A stretch of DNA of 58,477 nt from Pseudoalteromonas sp. FUC4 (lineage in GTDB: Bacteria > Pseudomonadota > Gammaproteobacteria > Enterobacterales > Alteromonadaceae), in contig NZ_SEUI01000001.1 in assembly GCF_008370255.1 (NCBI RefSeq), forward strand, positions 304,289-362,765. The letters run 5' to 3'. This document shows positions 7,473 to 15,753 of this stretch, one piece after another. The first letter of the stretch is position 1. Every line of letters starts with the position of its first letter. Both the position numbers and the translations under genes were made by a program. A model generated the notes under the pieces. The model saw only the letters and a list, made by a program, of their open reading frames with translations, ran no database searches and was not told the origin of the DNA.

Positions 7473-8138
7473 TTATTCCTTGTTAATTTGTTCGCCAATT
7501 GCAATTTTGGCTATGTCTATTTCGTCACTGCTTGCACGGCTGTCTTTTTCGCACAATTGGTATAGTTCTTTTATTGTGACTCCATCAAGCTTTACAACGT
7601 TCAATTCTCGCTGCAAAAAAGTAATAATTTTATGTACTACCTTGTGAGCATGTAAAATAATGGCTTTATCTGCTTTGTCGCCTCGTTCAAAATAAAAGCC
7701 AATAAACTTATGTAACTGATTTATTCTGATCAAGTTTTTCATTGAATGTGGGTCCCACACTCTAAATTCCATAAAGCGATTGTTTTTTATGTATTGATCA
7801 ACAATAACATCTTTAGCATAAGGCTGTGCCCATAACTCAAAGCCTCTGTCTGTAAATACTTGGTGCAGCGCAATACGTGGCTTATGTTTGGTATGTATTT
7901 CACCTAGGTTATCTTCATAGCCTTCTAGTAAATCTAAGTTCCAATTGCGTTTATCTAAAAGTTGTTTAACTGCATTGTCGAACCCATGATCTAAAATTCC
8001 TTCTGATTCGCTTATTGATGAGGCAACAAGGTGATAAAAAGGAGGTAGTTCGCCCCAATTAATCTGCTTTTTAAACCAATTAATCTCTTTGAGTGTTGGA
8101 TTACTTGGTAGTTGCGCTTTATTATGCGTGCCAGGCAT
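7473..8138 (-). CDS. Hypothetical protein at the head of the bepA operon
   Basis: This 221-residue soluble-looking protein has no signal peptide or membrane segment. I do not recognise the family. It is rich in charged and aromatic residues, with blocks such as RGFELWAQPYAKD and NNRFMEFRVWDPHSM. The ATG has AAGGA 7 bases upstream. Its stop codon lies one base from the bepA ATG, and the bepA ribosome site lies inside its last codons, so the two proteins are made together. A role linked to BepA is possible on that basis alone. Confidence 0.75.
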   Translation of the reverse strand: MPGTHNKAQLPSNPTLKEINWFKKQINWGELPPFYHLVASSISESEGILDHGFDNAVKQLLDKRNWNLDLLEGYEDNLGEIHTKHKPRIALHQVFTDRGFELWAQPYAKDVIVDQYIKNNRFMEFRVWDPHSMKNLIRINQLHKFIGFYFERGDKADKAIILHAHKVVHKIITFLQRELNVVKLDGVTIKELYQLCEKDSRASSDEIDIAKIAIGEQINKE

Positions 8139-8283
8139 TAACTTATCCTTACTGCTAGTTATGTTATAAGGATAAACTATTGCAGGAATTGTTTTAACAA
8201 AAAGTTACAACGGTTTGAGCATATAGATACGTAGACCGTAAATATGCGACTTATTATTCATTTACTATACGGATAAAGTAGTT

Positions 8284-8502
8284 ATGGTGGAGCGCGATTT
8301 AAAAGAGTTTAAGTGTCCTCAGCAATTTGTGCAGTTTAAGCTTGCGCTTCGAAGTGCACAGTCATCAAAACAACGCATCACTTTTAGTTTTAATAAAGGT
8401 GAAAGTGCGAACGACATTGAACGGTTTTTGCAAAAAAATGCTTATAGTTACAATTTTGATAAACAACGTGGGTTGTTATTAGTGGAGCCATTACATGTTT
8501 GA
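8284..8502 (+). CDS. TusA/SirA-like small protein with degenerate CPxP motif
   Basis: This 72-residue protein has the length and layout of the TusA sulfur-carrier fold. It runs DLKEFKCPQQFVQFKLALR, then a strand with ITFSF, a helix DIERFLQKN and a final strand. TusA proteins carry a persulfide on the Cys of a CPxP motif, for example in tRNA thiolation. Here the motif is CPQQ: Cys11 and the first Pro are kept, but the second Pro is lost. The gene overlaps perM by 8 bases, so they are cotranscribed. The fold is inferred; sulfur transfer is uncertain. Confidence 0.7.
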   Translation: MVERDLKEFKCPQQFVQFKLALRSAQSSKQRITFSFNKGESANDIERFLQKNAYSYNFDKQRGLLLVEPLHV

Positions 8503-9571
8503 ATACGTAAAAACATGGTACGAAAGGAAGTTCTCGGATCCTCATTCGTCTACCTTATTATTTTTATTATTGGTATCAGTTGCCTTACTTTACTTTTTTG
8601 GCGCGTTAATTGTTCCTGTGCTCGTTGCGCTGGTTATCGCTTATTTACTAGATTGGCCGGTTGTTCATTTAGAGCGTGTTGGATTAAGGCGTTTTACTGC
8701 AACAATTATTGTAATGTTGATATTTATTAGCATTATGCTCACCCTTATTTTAGTCATTGGCCCAGTGCTTTGGAAGCAAACCAGTAACTTAGTGCAAGAA
8801 ACACCGCATATGCTAGAGCAGGGGAAGTCTTATTTAATGGCTTTACCTGAACAATACCCAAGTTTAATTAATATAGAACAAGTACAAGCTATTGTTGCAA
8901 CAGTAGAAGCTAAAATTATTGAGTTTGGGCAAGCGGTATTATCGTTTTCACTTACGTCTTTAAAAGATGTTGTTGCTTGGCTTATATATTTGGTACTTGT
9001 GCCGTTACTGGTATTTTTTATGCTTAAAGACAAGCTAGAATTAACGAGTAGTGTCGCTAAGCTGATCCCTCAGCAACGACGTTTAATTTTGCAAGTATGG
9101 CACGAAATGAACCAACAAATAATGAACTACATTCGCGGTAAAGTGTTTGAAATTTTAATTGTTGGTGGTGTGTCGTTTATTGCATTTACGGTTTTGGATT
9201 TACGTTATGCTGCATTGCTTGGTGTACTGGTTGGTTTTTCGGTGTTAATTCCATTTATTGGTGCGGCACTGGTAACGATTCCGGTAGCGGCAGTTGCGCT
9301 ATTTCAATTTGGATTAGAAACCCAGTTTTGGACCATCTTAATTATTTACGGAATTATTCAGGCGCTTGATGGCAACGTACTTGTACCTTTATTGTTTTCA
9401 GAAGCTGTTGACTTAAACCCTGTGTTTATAATTGTTGCAGTGTTATTTTTTGGTGGTTTATGGGGATTTTGGGGCGTATTTTTTGCCATCCCGTTGGCCT
9501 CTCTTGTAAAAGCACTAATAACAGCGTGGTCGTCTACTCATGAAGAGATAAGTAAAGAAACTGCTGAGTAA
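8495..9571 (+). CDS. perM: PerM (YfgO), AI-2E-family membrane transporter
   Basis: This is a 358-residue polytopic membrane protein with roughly eight hydrophobic segments. It shows the AI-2E-family layout: paired N-terminal helices, a periplasmic helical region (about 95-145), then a helical bundle with VPLLVFFMLKDK and GFSVLIPFIGAALVTIPVA. The C-terminal part has LDGNVLVPLLFSEAVDLNPV. Family members are putative exporters or permeases. The E. coli relative yfgO lies next to bepA, and the synteny holds here in divergent orientation. It overlaps the TusA-like gene. Confidence 0.9.
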   Translation: MFEYVKTWYERKFSDPHSSTLLFLLLVSVALLYFFGALIVPVLVALVIAYLLDWPVVHLERVGLRRFTATIIVMLIFISIMLTLILVIGPVLWKQTSNLVQETPHMLEQGKSYLMALPEQYPSLINIEQVQAIVATVEAKIIEFGQAVLSFSLTSLKDVVAWLIYLVLVPLLVFFMLKDKLELTSSVAKLIPQQRRLILQVWHEMNQQIMNYIRGKVFEILIVGGVSFIAFTVLDLRYAALLGVLVGFSVLIPFIGAALVTIPVAAVALFQFGLETQFWTILIIYGIIQALDGNVLVPLLFSEAVDLNPVFIIVAVLFFGGLWGFWGVFFAIPLASLVKALITAWSSTHEEISKETAE

Positions 9572-9706
9572 AAGCGTAAACAGACTTTTAGTTTAAAAAA
9601 GCATAGTAAACGCACCTCTAGTGCTAATTGATTATTACTCATTACCTGTAAAATTATGTACTATTGGTAATAAGATATATTTTTTAGTAATAAGGTGTGT
9701 TTTTTA

Positions 9707-11962
9707 ATGTCTGAGTTTTTATTGCACGATGAGCCAGTAAAACAAGTTTACCTTGATGCAAACGCAACGACCCCTGTGTTGCCTTGTATTGCTGATGTTG
9801 TTTCTCATACCATGCAAATATGTTTTGGTAATCCTTCAAGCCCGCACATCACAGGTATTCAGGCCAAGCATTTATTAGAACAAACACGCCAAAAGGCACG
9901 CACGGTTATTGGCGCAACTAATGGCGATATCCTATTTACCTCTGGTGCAACGGAGGGTATTCAAACTGCGGTGGTTTCTACATTAATTAATGCTAAAAAT
10001 CAGCCTATTAAAAACCCTGTATTGTTATATGGTGCAACTGAGCATAAAGCGGTGCCAAATACACTCAAGCACTGGAATAGCGTACTTGACGTTAACGCCG
10101 AAGAGCTTGCTATTCCGGTTGATAGTAACGGTATTTTAGATTTAGATTTTATAGCACAGCATATAGATAACGCATTGATGATTTGCACCATGGCCGTTAA
10201 TAACGAAACCGGCGTATATCAAGATTTATCCGCTATAGAGCAGGTAATTCGTAGCCGTAACAAAAATGTATCGTGGATGGTTGATTGCGTTCAAGCACTC
10301 GGTAAACAAGCGCTCGCACTGAGTAATACAACTATTGATTACGCTCCTTTTTCGGGGCATAAGCTATACGCACCTAAAGGTATTGGCTTTTTATATATTC
10401 GCAGTGGCAGTGCGTACACACCTTTTATAGCGGGTGGCGGTCAAGAAAGTGGAATGCGTTCTGGCACCGAAAATCTACCCGGTATTGCAGGGTTAAATAA
10501 GCTATTTAGTATGTTGCTTGATAAATCAGACGATACATTTAAACCAATTAGCATACTTAACGCTTACCGAATCCAGTTACAAAGCGCGATAAAAGATACC
10601 TTTGGCGATATTACATTTAATCATGATTTTGCTTATAGCGTGCCAACCACACTTAACTTTGCTGTTAACGATTTAACGAGCAAAGAAGTGATTGATTTAT
10701 TTGATGCTGCGGGCATTCGCGTAAGTGGTGGTTCGGCTTGTAGTACGGGGGCATCTACAAGTTTTGTTTTAGATGCAATGGGTGCAAGTAAGTGGCAAAG
10801 TGAAAATGCGATTAGGTTATCGTTTGGACCTGCTGCAACACAACACGATATTGATGATGCTTGTGTGCGTATTCGCGCTCTTAAAGCAATACTACAGGCT
10901 AACTGTTTAATTGTATCTGATAGCACTACGCCACCACAAGAAGTGTGCGCACTTGGCCTTACTCAGTTTAGGCACCAAGGAGCATGTAGTTGGCTTTATG
11001 TAAGCGATGATAAGCACGCAGTTATAATAGACCCTATTATTGAGCTTATTCCGCGTTTTGAAAAAATAGCGAACACACAAAACTTAACTATATCAGCGGT
11101 GCTTAATACTCATCTACATCAAGAGCGAGAGTCAGCGACTAATTTACTAACCAGCGTTCTTGCATCGCGTGTTGTAAAAGGTGAGGTTGATTCGCTTGGT
11201 TGGCCGCTAAATACAGCAAGTATTAACTTGGCAAACGACGTGCTTGAAAAAGTAGCGACACCTGGGCACAGCAAAGATAGCGTAAGTTATTTATTAAAAA
11301 ATAGTAATGGTGAAACGCGTTACTGTTTTTGTGGTGATTTAATACTGCCTGCAGGGCTTGGCAATACATCGCTTATAGGTGGGGATGCAAAATCAATGGC
11401 ACGCTCTATTTTAGCAATAAGCGAGCAACTAAATAGCACCAGTATTATTTGCTCAGGGCACGACTACCAACAATGCTTTGCCATGAACTGGGCTGTACAA
11501 CAAAACCAAACGCCATTACTCAATGCGTTAGTAAGCGGCAGTATTTCAGTTGATGAATTTACAATACAAAAGCAGCAGTACGACGCTTCAAAGCAAGTAA
11601 ATAACACGCAATTGTGTGGTTATGTAAATGCATTGCCTGAGATTGATACACAGCAATTAAATTTTGATGACGCTAAAGCAATGTTAAACACCAGCGATGT
11701 ATATTTAATAGATACTCGGGAGCCGTATGAGCATGGAGCAAATAATGTTGCTCAGTTATTTAATACACTTGATGAAAAAACATTAAATATACCGCTTAGC
11801 AGAATGGCAAATGCGGTGTTTGAAGGGCAGTTAAGTAAAAATAACAAATATATTTTATTATGCCGTAGTGGTAACCGCTCAAAAATTGCTGCAACTAACT
11901 TAATACAACTAGGATATAAAACCGTTTATAACCTAAATGGCGGTTTAGCGCTTAGTAATTAA
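9707..11962 (+). CDS. Fusion: class V cysteine desulfurase / metallo-beta-lactamase (persulfide dioxygenase-like) / rhodanese
   Basis: This 751-residue protein has three linked sulfur domains. Residues 13-400 are an IscS/NifS-type desulfurase with PLP lysine 219 in SGHKLYAPKG and catalytic Cys345 in SGGSACSTGAS. Residues 415-600 resemble ETHE1 persulfide dioxygenase. His469 (NTHLH), His521 (TPGHS) and Asp544 (CGDLI) match its iron ligands, and HDY is kept at 585-587. Two family residues are changed: the DH of THxHADH is ER, and the Arg equivalent to human Arg163 is Asn553. Residues 655-751 are a rhodanese with Cys719 in CRSGNRS. No signal peptide is present, so it is cytoplasmic. A GTG 12 bases upstream is less likely than ATG at 9707. 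A terminator follows. The domain assignment is solid; the flow of sulfur between domains is inference. Confidence 0.92.
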   Translation: MSEFLLHDEPVKQVYLDANATTPVLPCIADVVSHTMQICFGNPSSPHITGIQAKHLLEQTRQKARTVIGATNGDILFTSGATEGIQTAVVSTLINAKNQPIKNPVLLYGATEHKAVPNTLKHWNSVLDVNAEELAIPVDSNGILDLDFIAQHIDNALMICTMAVNNETGVYQDLSAIEQVIRSRNKNVSWMVDCVQALGKQALALSNTTIDYAPFSGHKLYAPKGIGFLYIRSGSAYTPFIAGGGQESGMRSGTENLPGIAGLNKLFSMLLDKSDDTFKPISILNAYRIQLQSAIKDTFGDITFNHDFAYSVPTTLNFAVNDLTSKEVIDLFDAAGIRVSGGSACSTGASTSFVLDAMGASKWQSENAIRLSFGPAATQHDIDDACVRIRALKAILQANCLIVSDSTTPPQEVCALGLTQFRHQGACSWLYVSDDKHAVIIDPIIELIPRFEKIANTQNLTISAVLNTHLHQERESATNLLTSVLASRVVKGEVDSLGWPLNTASINLANDVLEKVATPGHSKDSVSYLLKNSNGETRYCFCGDLILPAGLGNTSLIGGDAKSMARSILAISEQLNSTSIICSGHDYQQCFAMNWAVQQNQTPLLNALVSGSISVDEFTIQKQQYDASKQVNNTQLCGYVNALPEIDTQQLNFDDAKAMLNTSDVYLIDTREPYEHGANNVAQLFNTLDEKTLNIPLSRMANAVFEGQLSKNNKYILLCRSGNRSKIAATNLIQLGYKTVYNLNGGLALSN

Positions 11963-11982
11963 ACAAAGATTGTAATTAGTAC

Positions 11983-12009
11983 AAAATCGGCTTTAGAGCC
12001 GATTTTTTG
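11983..12009 (+). terminator. Rho-independent terminator after the desulfurase fusion
   Basis: A 10-bp stem, AAAATCGGCT with AGCCGATTTT around loop TTAG, runs into a T tract. Confidence 0.9.
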
Positions 12010-12174
12010 TTTTTAAGGTTTATTTGTTTGCAAGGCAAGCAATTACAGTAATTAGTGAATAACTATGAAAAGTAATTAGCAGCGCTTATAAAAATTCATT
12101 AATATTTCATTTTGATTGATTAAGCTATGCCGCTGCCTTTAAAATTACAGGTAAATTAATTTATAAAATTTTTA

Positions 12175-12188
12175 TGATACCGGTGTCA
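12175..12188. promoter_or_regulatory. Near-perfect palindrome upstream of pgi, possible sugar-repressor operator
   Basis: The sequence TGATACCGGTGTCA is a 14-bp dyad with one mismatched pair and a CCGG centre, 175 bases before the pgi ATG. The shape is that of LacI-family operators. The gap 12010-12362 is otherwise AT-rich, with no gene or clear sigma-70 promoter that I can pin down. The regulator is not identifiable from this window. Confidence 0.45.
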
Positions 12189-12362
12189 AAAGCTAAAAAT
12201 TGCGTTATCATCTGCACATAAAATTATAAAAACAGCACTTTTTTTGCATTTTTAGTTATACTATTTGCGCTTTAATTTAGTGTGAATAAGTAGTCTTAAG
12301 AGTTTTGCTTTTATAAAAAACATTTTTAAATCAATTGATTGAAAAAAATAGAGGATATTTCC

Positions 12363-14009
12363 ATGTCTAACCGAACGCAACTAGCAAGTTGGCAAGCACT
12401 AGAACAAAGTGCAGCTAAGATGAAACAAACACATCTAAAAACGTTATTTGCACAAGATGACACGCGCTTTTCTCAGTTTTCAACTCAAGTACCAGGCGTA
12501 TTATTCGACTATTCTAAGCAACTTATTGATAACGATGTTTTTGCTAACTTAATGTCGCTTGCTAAAGAATGCGATATTGCATCGTGGCGCGATAAAATGT
12601 TTAGCGGTGAAAAAATAAATATCACCGAGGATCGCTCAGTTTTGCATACGGCACTTCGTAATCGTGCTCACACCCCATTAATTGTTGATGGCGAAAACGT
12701 GACACAAGCCGTAGACAACGAATTAGCTAAAATTAAAGTGTTTGTAGAAAAAGTTCGTAGCGGTAAATGGTTAGGCTATACCGGCAAAACGGTAAAAGAT
12801 GTTGTAAGTATTGGTGTTGGAGGCTCTAACCTTGGTCCACAAATGGCAACTGAAGCATTAAAAGCACTTGCTGATGATACGTTAAATGTTCACTACGTAT
12901 CTAATGCTGACGGTGTACAAATTTCGTCTATATTGAAAGCCATTGACCCTGAAACAACATTATTTGTTATTTCGTCAAAAACATTTACTACGTCAGAAAC
13001 CATGACAAACGCAAAAACGGCGGTTGACTGGTTTTTACAAACAACAAAAGATGAAAGTACAATTGCAAAGCATTTTGTTGCAGTAAGTACAAATTTAGAA
13101 AAAACGGCAGCCTTTGGTATCAGCGACGAAAACGTATTCACTATGTGGGATTGGGTTGGTGGTCGCTTTTCACTTTGGAGTGCGATAGGCTTACCAATTG
13201 CTTTATATTTAGGCTACGACGCCTTTGAAGCAATTTTAGAAGGTGCGTTTGAAATAGACGAGCACTTTAAATCTGCGCCGTTTGAGCAAAATATACCATT
13301 AATTATGGCATTGCTTAGCGTATGGAATACGAGCTTTTTGGGCTATACAGCGCAAGCTATATTACCGTACGATCAAGCACTGCATATGTTGCCTGCGTAT
13401 TTACAGCAAGGCGAAATGGAAAGTAACGGTAAACACGTTAACTTTGCAGGCGAAACGGTACCTTATACTACGGTTCCAATTATTTGGGGCATGACGGGTA
13501 TTAATGGCCAGCACGCATTTTATCAGTGTTTACACCAAGGTAATGTAATTGTACCTGCAGATTTTATTGCATCAGTTAAGCCACAAGTGAATGTTGATAA
13601 GCATCACGATATTTTATTATCAAACTTCTTTGCTCAAACAGAAGCGATGATGAGTGGTGTAGATGCAGCGCAAGTTACAGCTGATTTAACCGCTAAGGGT
13701 AAATCGCAAGCAGAGATTGATGAGTTATTAAATCATAAAATTCATCAAGGCAATCGTCCTACAACGTCTATGCTATTAGATACAGTAGATGCTAAAACAG
13801 TGGGCCGTTTAATTGCACTGTATGAGCATAAGATATTTTGCCAAGGCATTATTTTAGAAATATGCTCGTTTGACCAATGGGGTGTAGAGCTGGGTAAAGG
13901 TTTAGCATCTAAAATTGAGAGTGAACTCACTGATGATAGCGTGAAACACGCTCATGATAGTTCTACAAACGGCTTAATGGCGTATTACAAACAAAACCGT
14001 ACGCAGTAA
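12363..14009 (+). CDS. pgi: Glucose-6-phosphate isomerase
   Basis: This 548-residue enzyme interconverts glucose 6-phosphate and fructose 6-phosphate in the cytoplasm. It has the expected family motifs: VSIGVGGSNLGPQMATEAL near residue 150, the WDWVGGRFSLWSAIGLP signature, QGEMESNGK with the catalytic Glu, and the C-terminal WGVELGKGLASKI with the catalytic Lys. Length matches E. coli Pgi (549). ATG at 12363 follows GAGG by about 9 bases. The upstream TTG at 12339 would add eight atypical residues. It sits directly before zwf-pgl with a 269-base structured gap, so the three are likely regulated together in sugar use. Confidence 0.97.
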   Translation: MSNRTQLASWQALEQSAAKMKQTHLKTLFAQDDTRFSQFSTQVPGVLFDYSKQLIDNDVFANLMSLAKECDIASWRDKMFSGEKINITEDRSVLHTALRNRAHTPLIVDGENVTQAVDNELAKIKVFVEKVRSGKWLGYTGKTVKDVVSIGVGGSNLGPQMATEALKALADDTLNVHYVSNADGVQISSILKAIDPETTLFVISSKTFTTSETMTNAKTAVDWFLQTTKDESTIAKHFVAVSTNLEKTAAFGISDENVFTMWDWVGGRFSLWSAIGLPIALYLGYDAFEAILEGAFEIDEHFKSAPFEQNIPLIMALLSVWNTSFLGYTAQAILPYDQALHMLPAYLQQGEMESNGKHVNFAGETVPYTTVPIIWGMTGINGQHAFYQCLHQGNVIVPADFIASVKPQVNVDKHHDILLSNFFAQTEAMMSGVDAAQVTADLTAKGKSQAEIDELLNHKIHQGNRPTTSMLLDTVDAKTVGRLIALYEHKIFCQGIILEICSFDQWGVELGKGLASKIESELTDDSVKHAHDSSTNGLMAYYKQNRTQ

Positions 14010-14278
14010 AAAATTCGCTTACGCAAGTAAGTAAACCGAGTACCTTTGAACGGGTAGCGCTGGAGTGCTTAGGGTCTGTATTTTTGTGAGAGGAGATACA
14101 GGGCCCCTAAGGCTCATTTAATAAGTGCAATGATAAACAATAATAATAAATCATCGATACAGAACAATTCAGCAGGCTTTTATTTACATACAGCTATAAA
14201 AGCCATCTAATCTAGCAATAAATAGGCATACCCGCGCATTGATAAAATGTACTGGGTATCACAACGTAGAGAGTAACT
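14010..14278 (+). promoter_or_regulatory. Structured pgi-zwf intergenic region with three hairpins
   Basis: Three inverted repeats are visible. The first pairs CTTAGGG and CTGTAT at 14068-14081 with ATACAG and CCCTAAG at 14096-14111. The second is a perfect 9-bp stem, GGCTTTTAT at 14175-14183 with ATAAAAGCC at 14196-14204. The third pairs ATACCC at 14228 with GGGTAT at 14254, just before the zwf ribosome site. None is followed by a T run, so they are not simple terminators. The region must hold the zwf promoter or a leader. Confidence 0.5.
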
Positions 14279-15751
14279 ATGCTTAATCCTTTTGATATTA
14301 TAATTTTTGGGGGCGGTGGTGATCTTGCGTTACGCAAATTGCTACCTGCAATGTACAGAGCATATCAAGAAGGTAACTTACCTGAAGGCTCACGTATCCT
14401 ACCAACAGTGCGCGAAGAATCGAAACGTGCTGAATACATAGAAACAACGCATAAAGCATTACAAGAATTTTTAAGCAAAGGTGAGTTTAACGCTAAAGAT
14501 TGGAAAGCGTTTTCTACTTTTTTAGTGCCAGTGGTAAGTAATGTTACAGAAGCAGACGACAACTGGGATGTGCTAAAAGGCATTTTAGATGAGCACGAAA
14601 GCACTAAGTCTCGCGTGTTTTACTTATCGCTTCCGCCTGCTGTTTATGGCACATGTTGTGAAATATTATCGACTAAAGGTTTAATCACACCTACATCACG
14701 CGTTGTTGTTGAAAAGCCAATTGGTTATTGCGGTGCTTCTGCTGAAGCAATTAATGGAAAAATTGCAGAGTTTTTTAATGAAGAACAAATTTTCCGTATT
14801 GACCATTACTTAGGTAAAGAAACAGTACAAAACTTAATGGCGCTGCGTTTTTCAAACTCATTGTTTGAAAATATGTGGGATGCTAAATCTATTGATAACA
14901 TTCAAATTAGCTTATCAGAAACGGTTGGCCTTGAAAGCCGTGCGGGTTTTTATGATAAAGCTGGTGCACTTCGTGACATGGTTCAAAACCACTTATTACA
15001 ACTACTTTGTTTAGTTGCAATGGAGTCGCCTAATAAGCTTAACGCTAACAGTATTCGTAACGAAAAACTAAAAGTATTAGAAGCACTTCGCCCGCTGGTA
15101 GATGGTGATGTTGATGAAAATATTGTGCGTGGTCAATATGTACCAGGTGACTTAAACGGTAAAATTGTACCGGGTTACTTAGAAGAGCTAAATGAAGGTT
15201 CTAGTAAAACAGAAACGTTTGTAGCTATTCGCGCGCATATTGATAACTGGCGCTGGGCAGGTGTTCCATTTTACCTTCGTACGGGTAAACGTATGGCTAA
15301 ACGCTGTGCTGAAATTGTAGTTGAATATAAAAAGGTATCTCACAATATTTACGAAGATAACGTGGGTAACATCGAGCCAAATCGTCTTGTTATTCGTTTG
15401 CAGCCAGAGGAAACAATTCAATTAACGCTTATGTCTAAGCGTCTTGATAATCTTCAAATGCAACTTGAACCGGTAACAATGAACATTGAGCTTTCGCAAG
15501 CTTACAGCAACGGTTTTCACTCAGATGCGTACAAGCGTTTAATGCTTGATGCTGCTGCAAATAATCCATCGTTATTTATTCACCGTGATGAAGTTCGTCA
15601 AGCGTGGAAATGGATTGATCCAATCATTGACCGCTGGCAAGACAAAGGCAAACCTGCGCTTTATCGTGCTGGTAGCTGGGGTCCGGATGACGCTGATGAA
15701 CTATTGGCAGAAAAGAGCCACGTATGGTTTAACACAGGCGATAAGGTATAA
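14279..15751 (+). CDS. zwf: Glucose-6-phosphate 1-dehydrogenase
   Basis: This 490-residue enzyme oxidises glucose 6-phosphate to 6-phosphogluconolactone with NAD(P)+. It is the first step of the oxidative pentose phosphate and Entner-Doudoroff routes. The N-terminal nucleotide loop GGGGDLALRKL is at about residues 11-21, VVEKPIGY near 145, and the active-site signature RIDHYLGKE near 174. Length matches E. coli Zwf (491). The gene for the next enzyme, pgl, starts two bases after its stop, so they form an operon. Confidence 0.97.
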   Translation: MLNPFDIIIFGGGGDLALRKLLPAMYRAYQEGNLPEGSRILPTVREESKRAEYIETTHKALQEFLSKGEFNAKDWKAFSTFLVPVVSNVTEADDNWDVLKGILDEHESTKSRVFYLSLPPAVYGTCCEILSTKGLITPTSRVVVEKPIGYCGASAEAINGKIAEFFNEEQIFRIDHYLGKETVQNLMALRFSNSLFENMWDAKSIDNIQISLSETVGLESRAGFYDKAGALRDMVQNHLLQLLCLVAMESPNKLNANSIRNEKLKVLEALRPLVDGDVDENIVRGQYVPGDLNGKIVPGYLEELNEGSSKTETFVAIRAHIDNWRWAGVPFYLRTGKRMAKRCAEIVVEYKKVSHNIYEDNVGNIEPNRLVIRLQPEETIQLTLMSKRLDNLQMQLEPVTMNIELSQAYSNGFHSDAYKRLMLDAAANNPSLFIHRDEVRQAWKWIDPIIDRWQDKGKPALYRAGSWGPDDADELLAEKSHVWFNTGDKV

Positions 15752-15753
15752 GC

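Noticed and set aside
12041..12053. HexR operator before pgi
   Set aside because: AATTACAGTAATT is symmetrical, but the half-sites face outward compared with the HexR consensus TGTAATT...AATTACA, so the match is not convincing.
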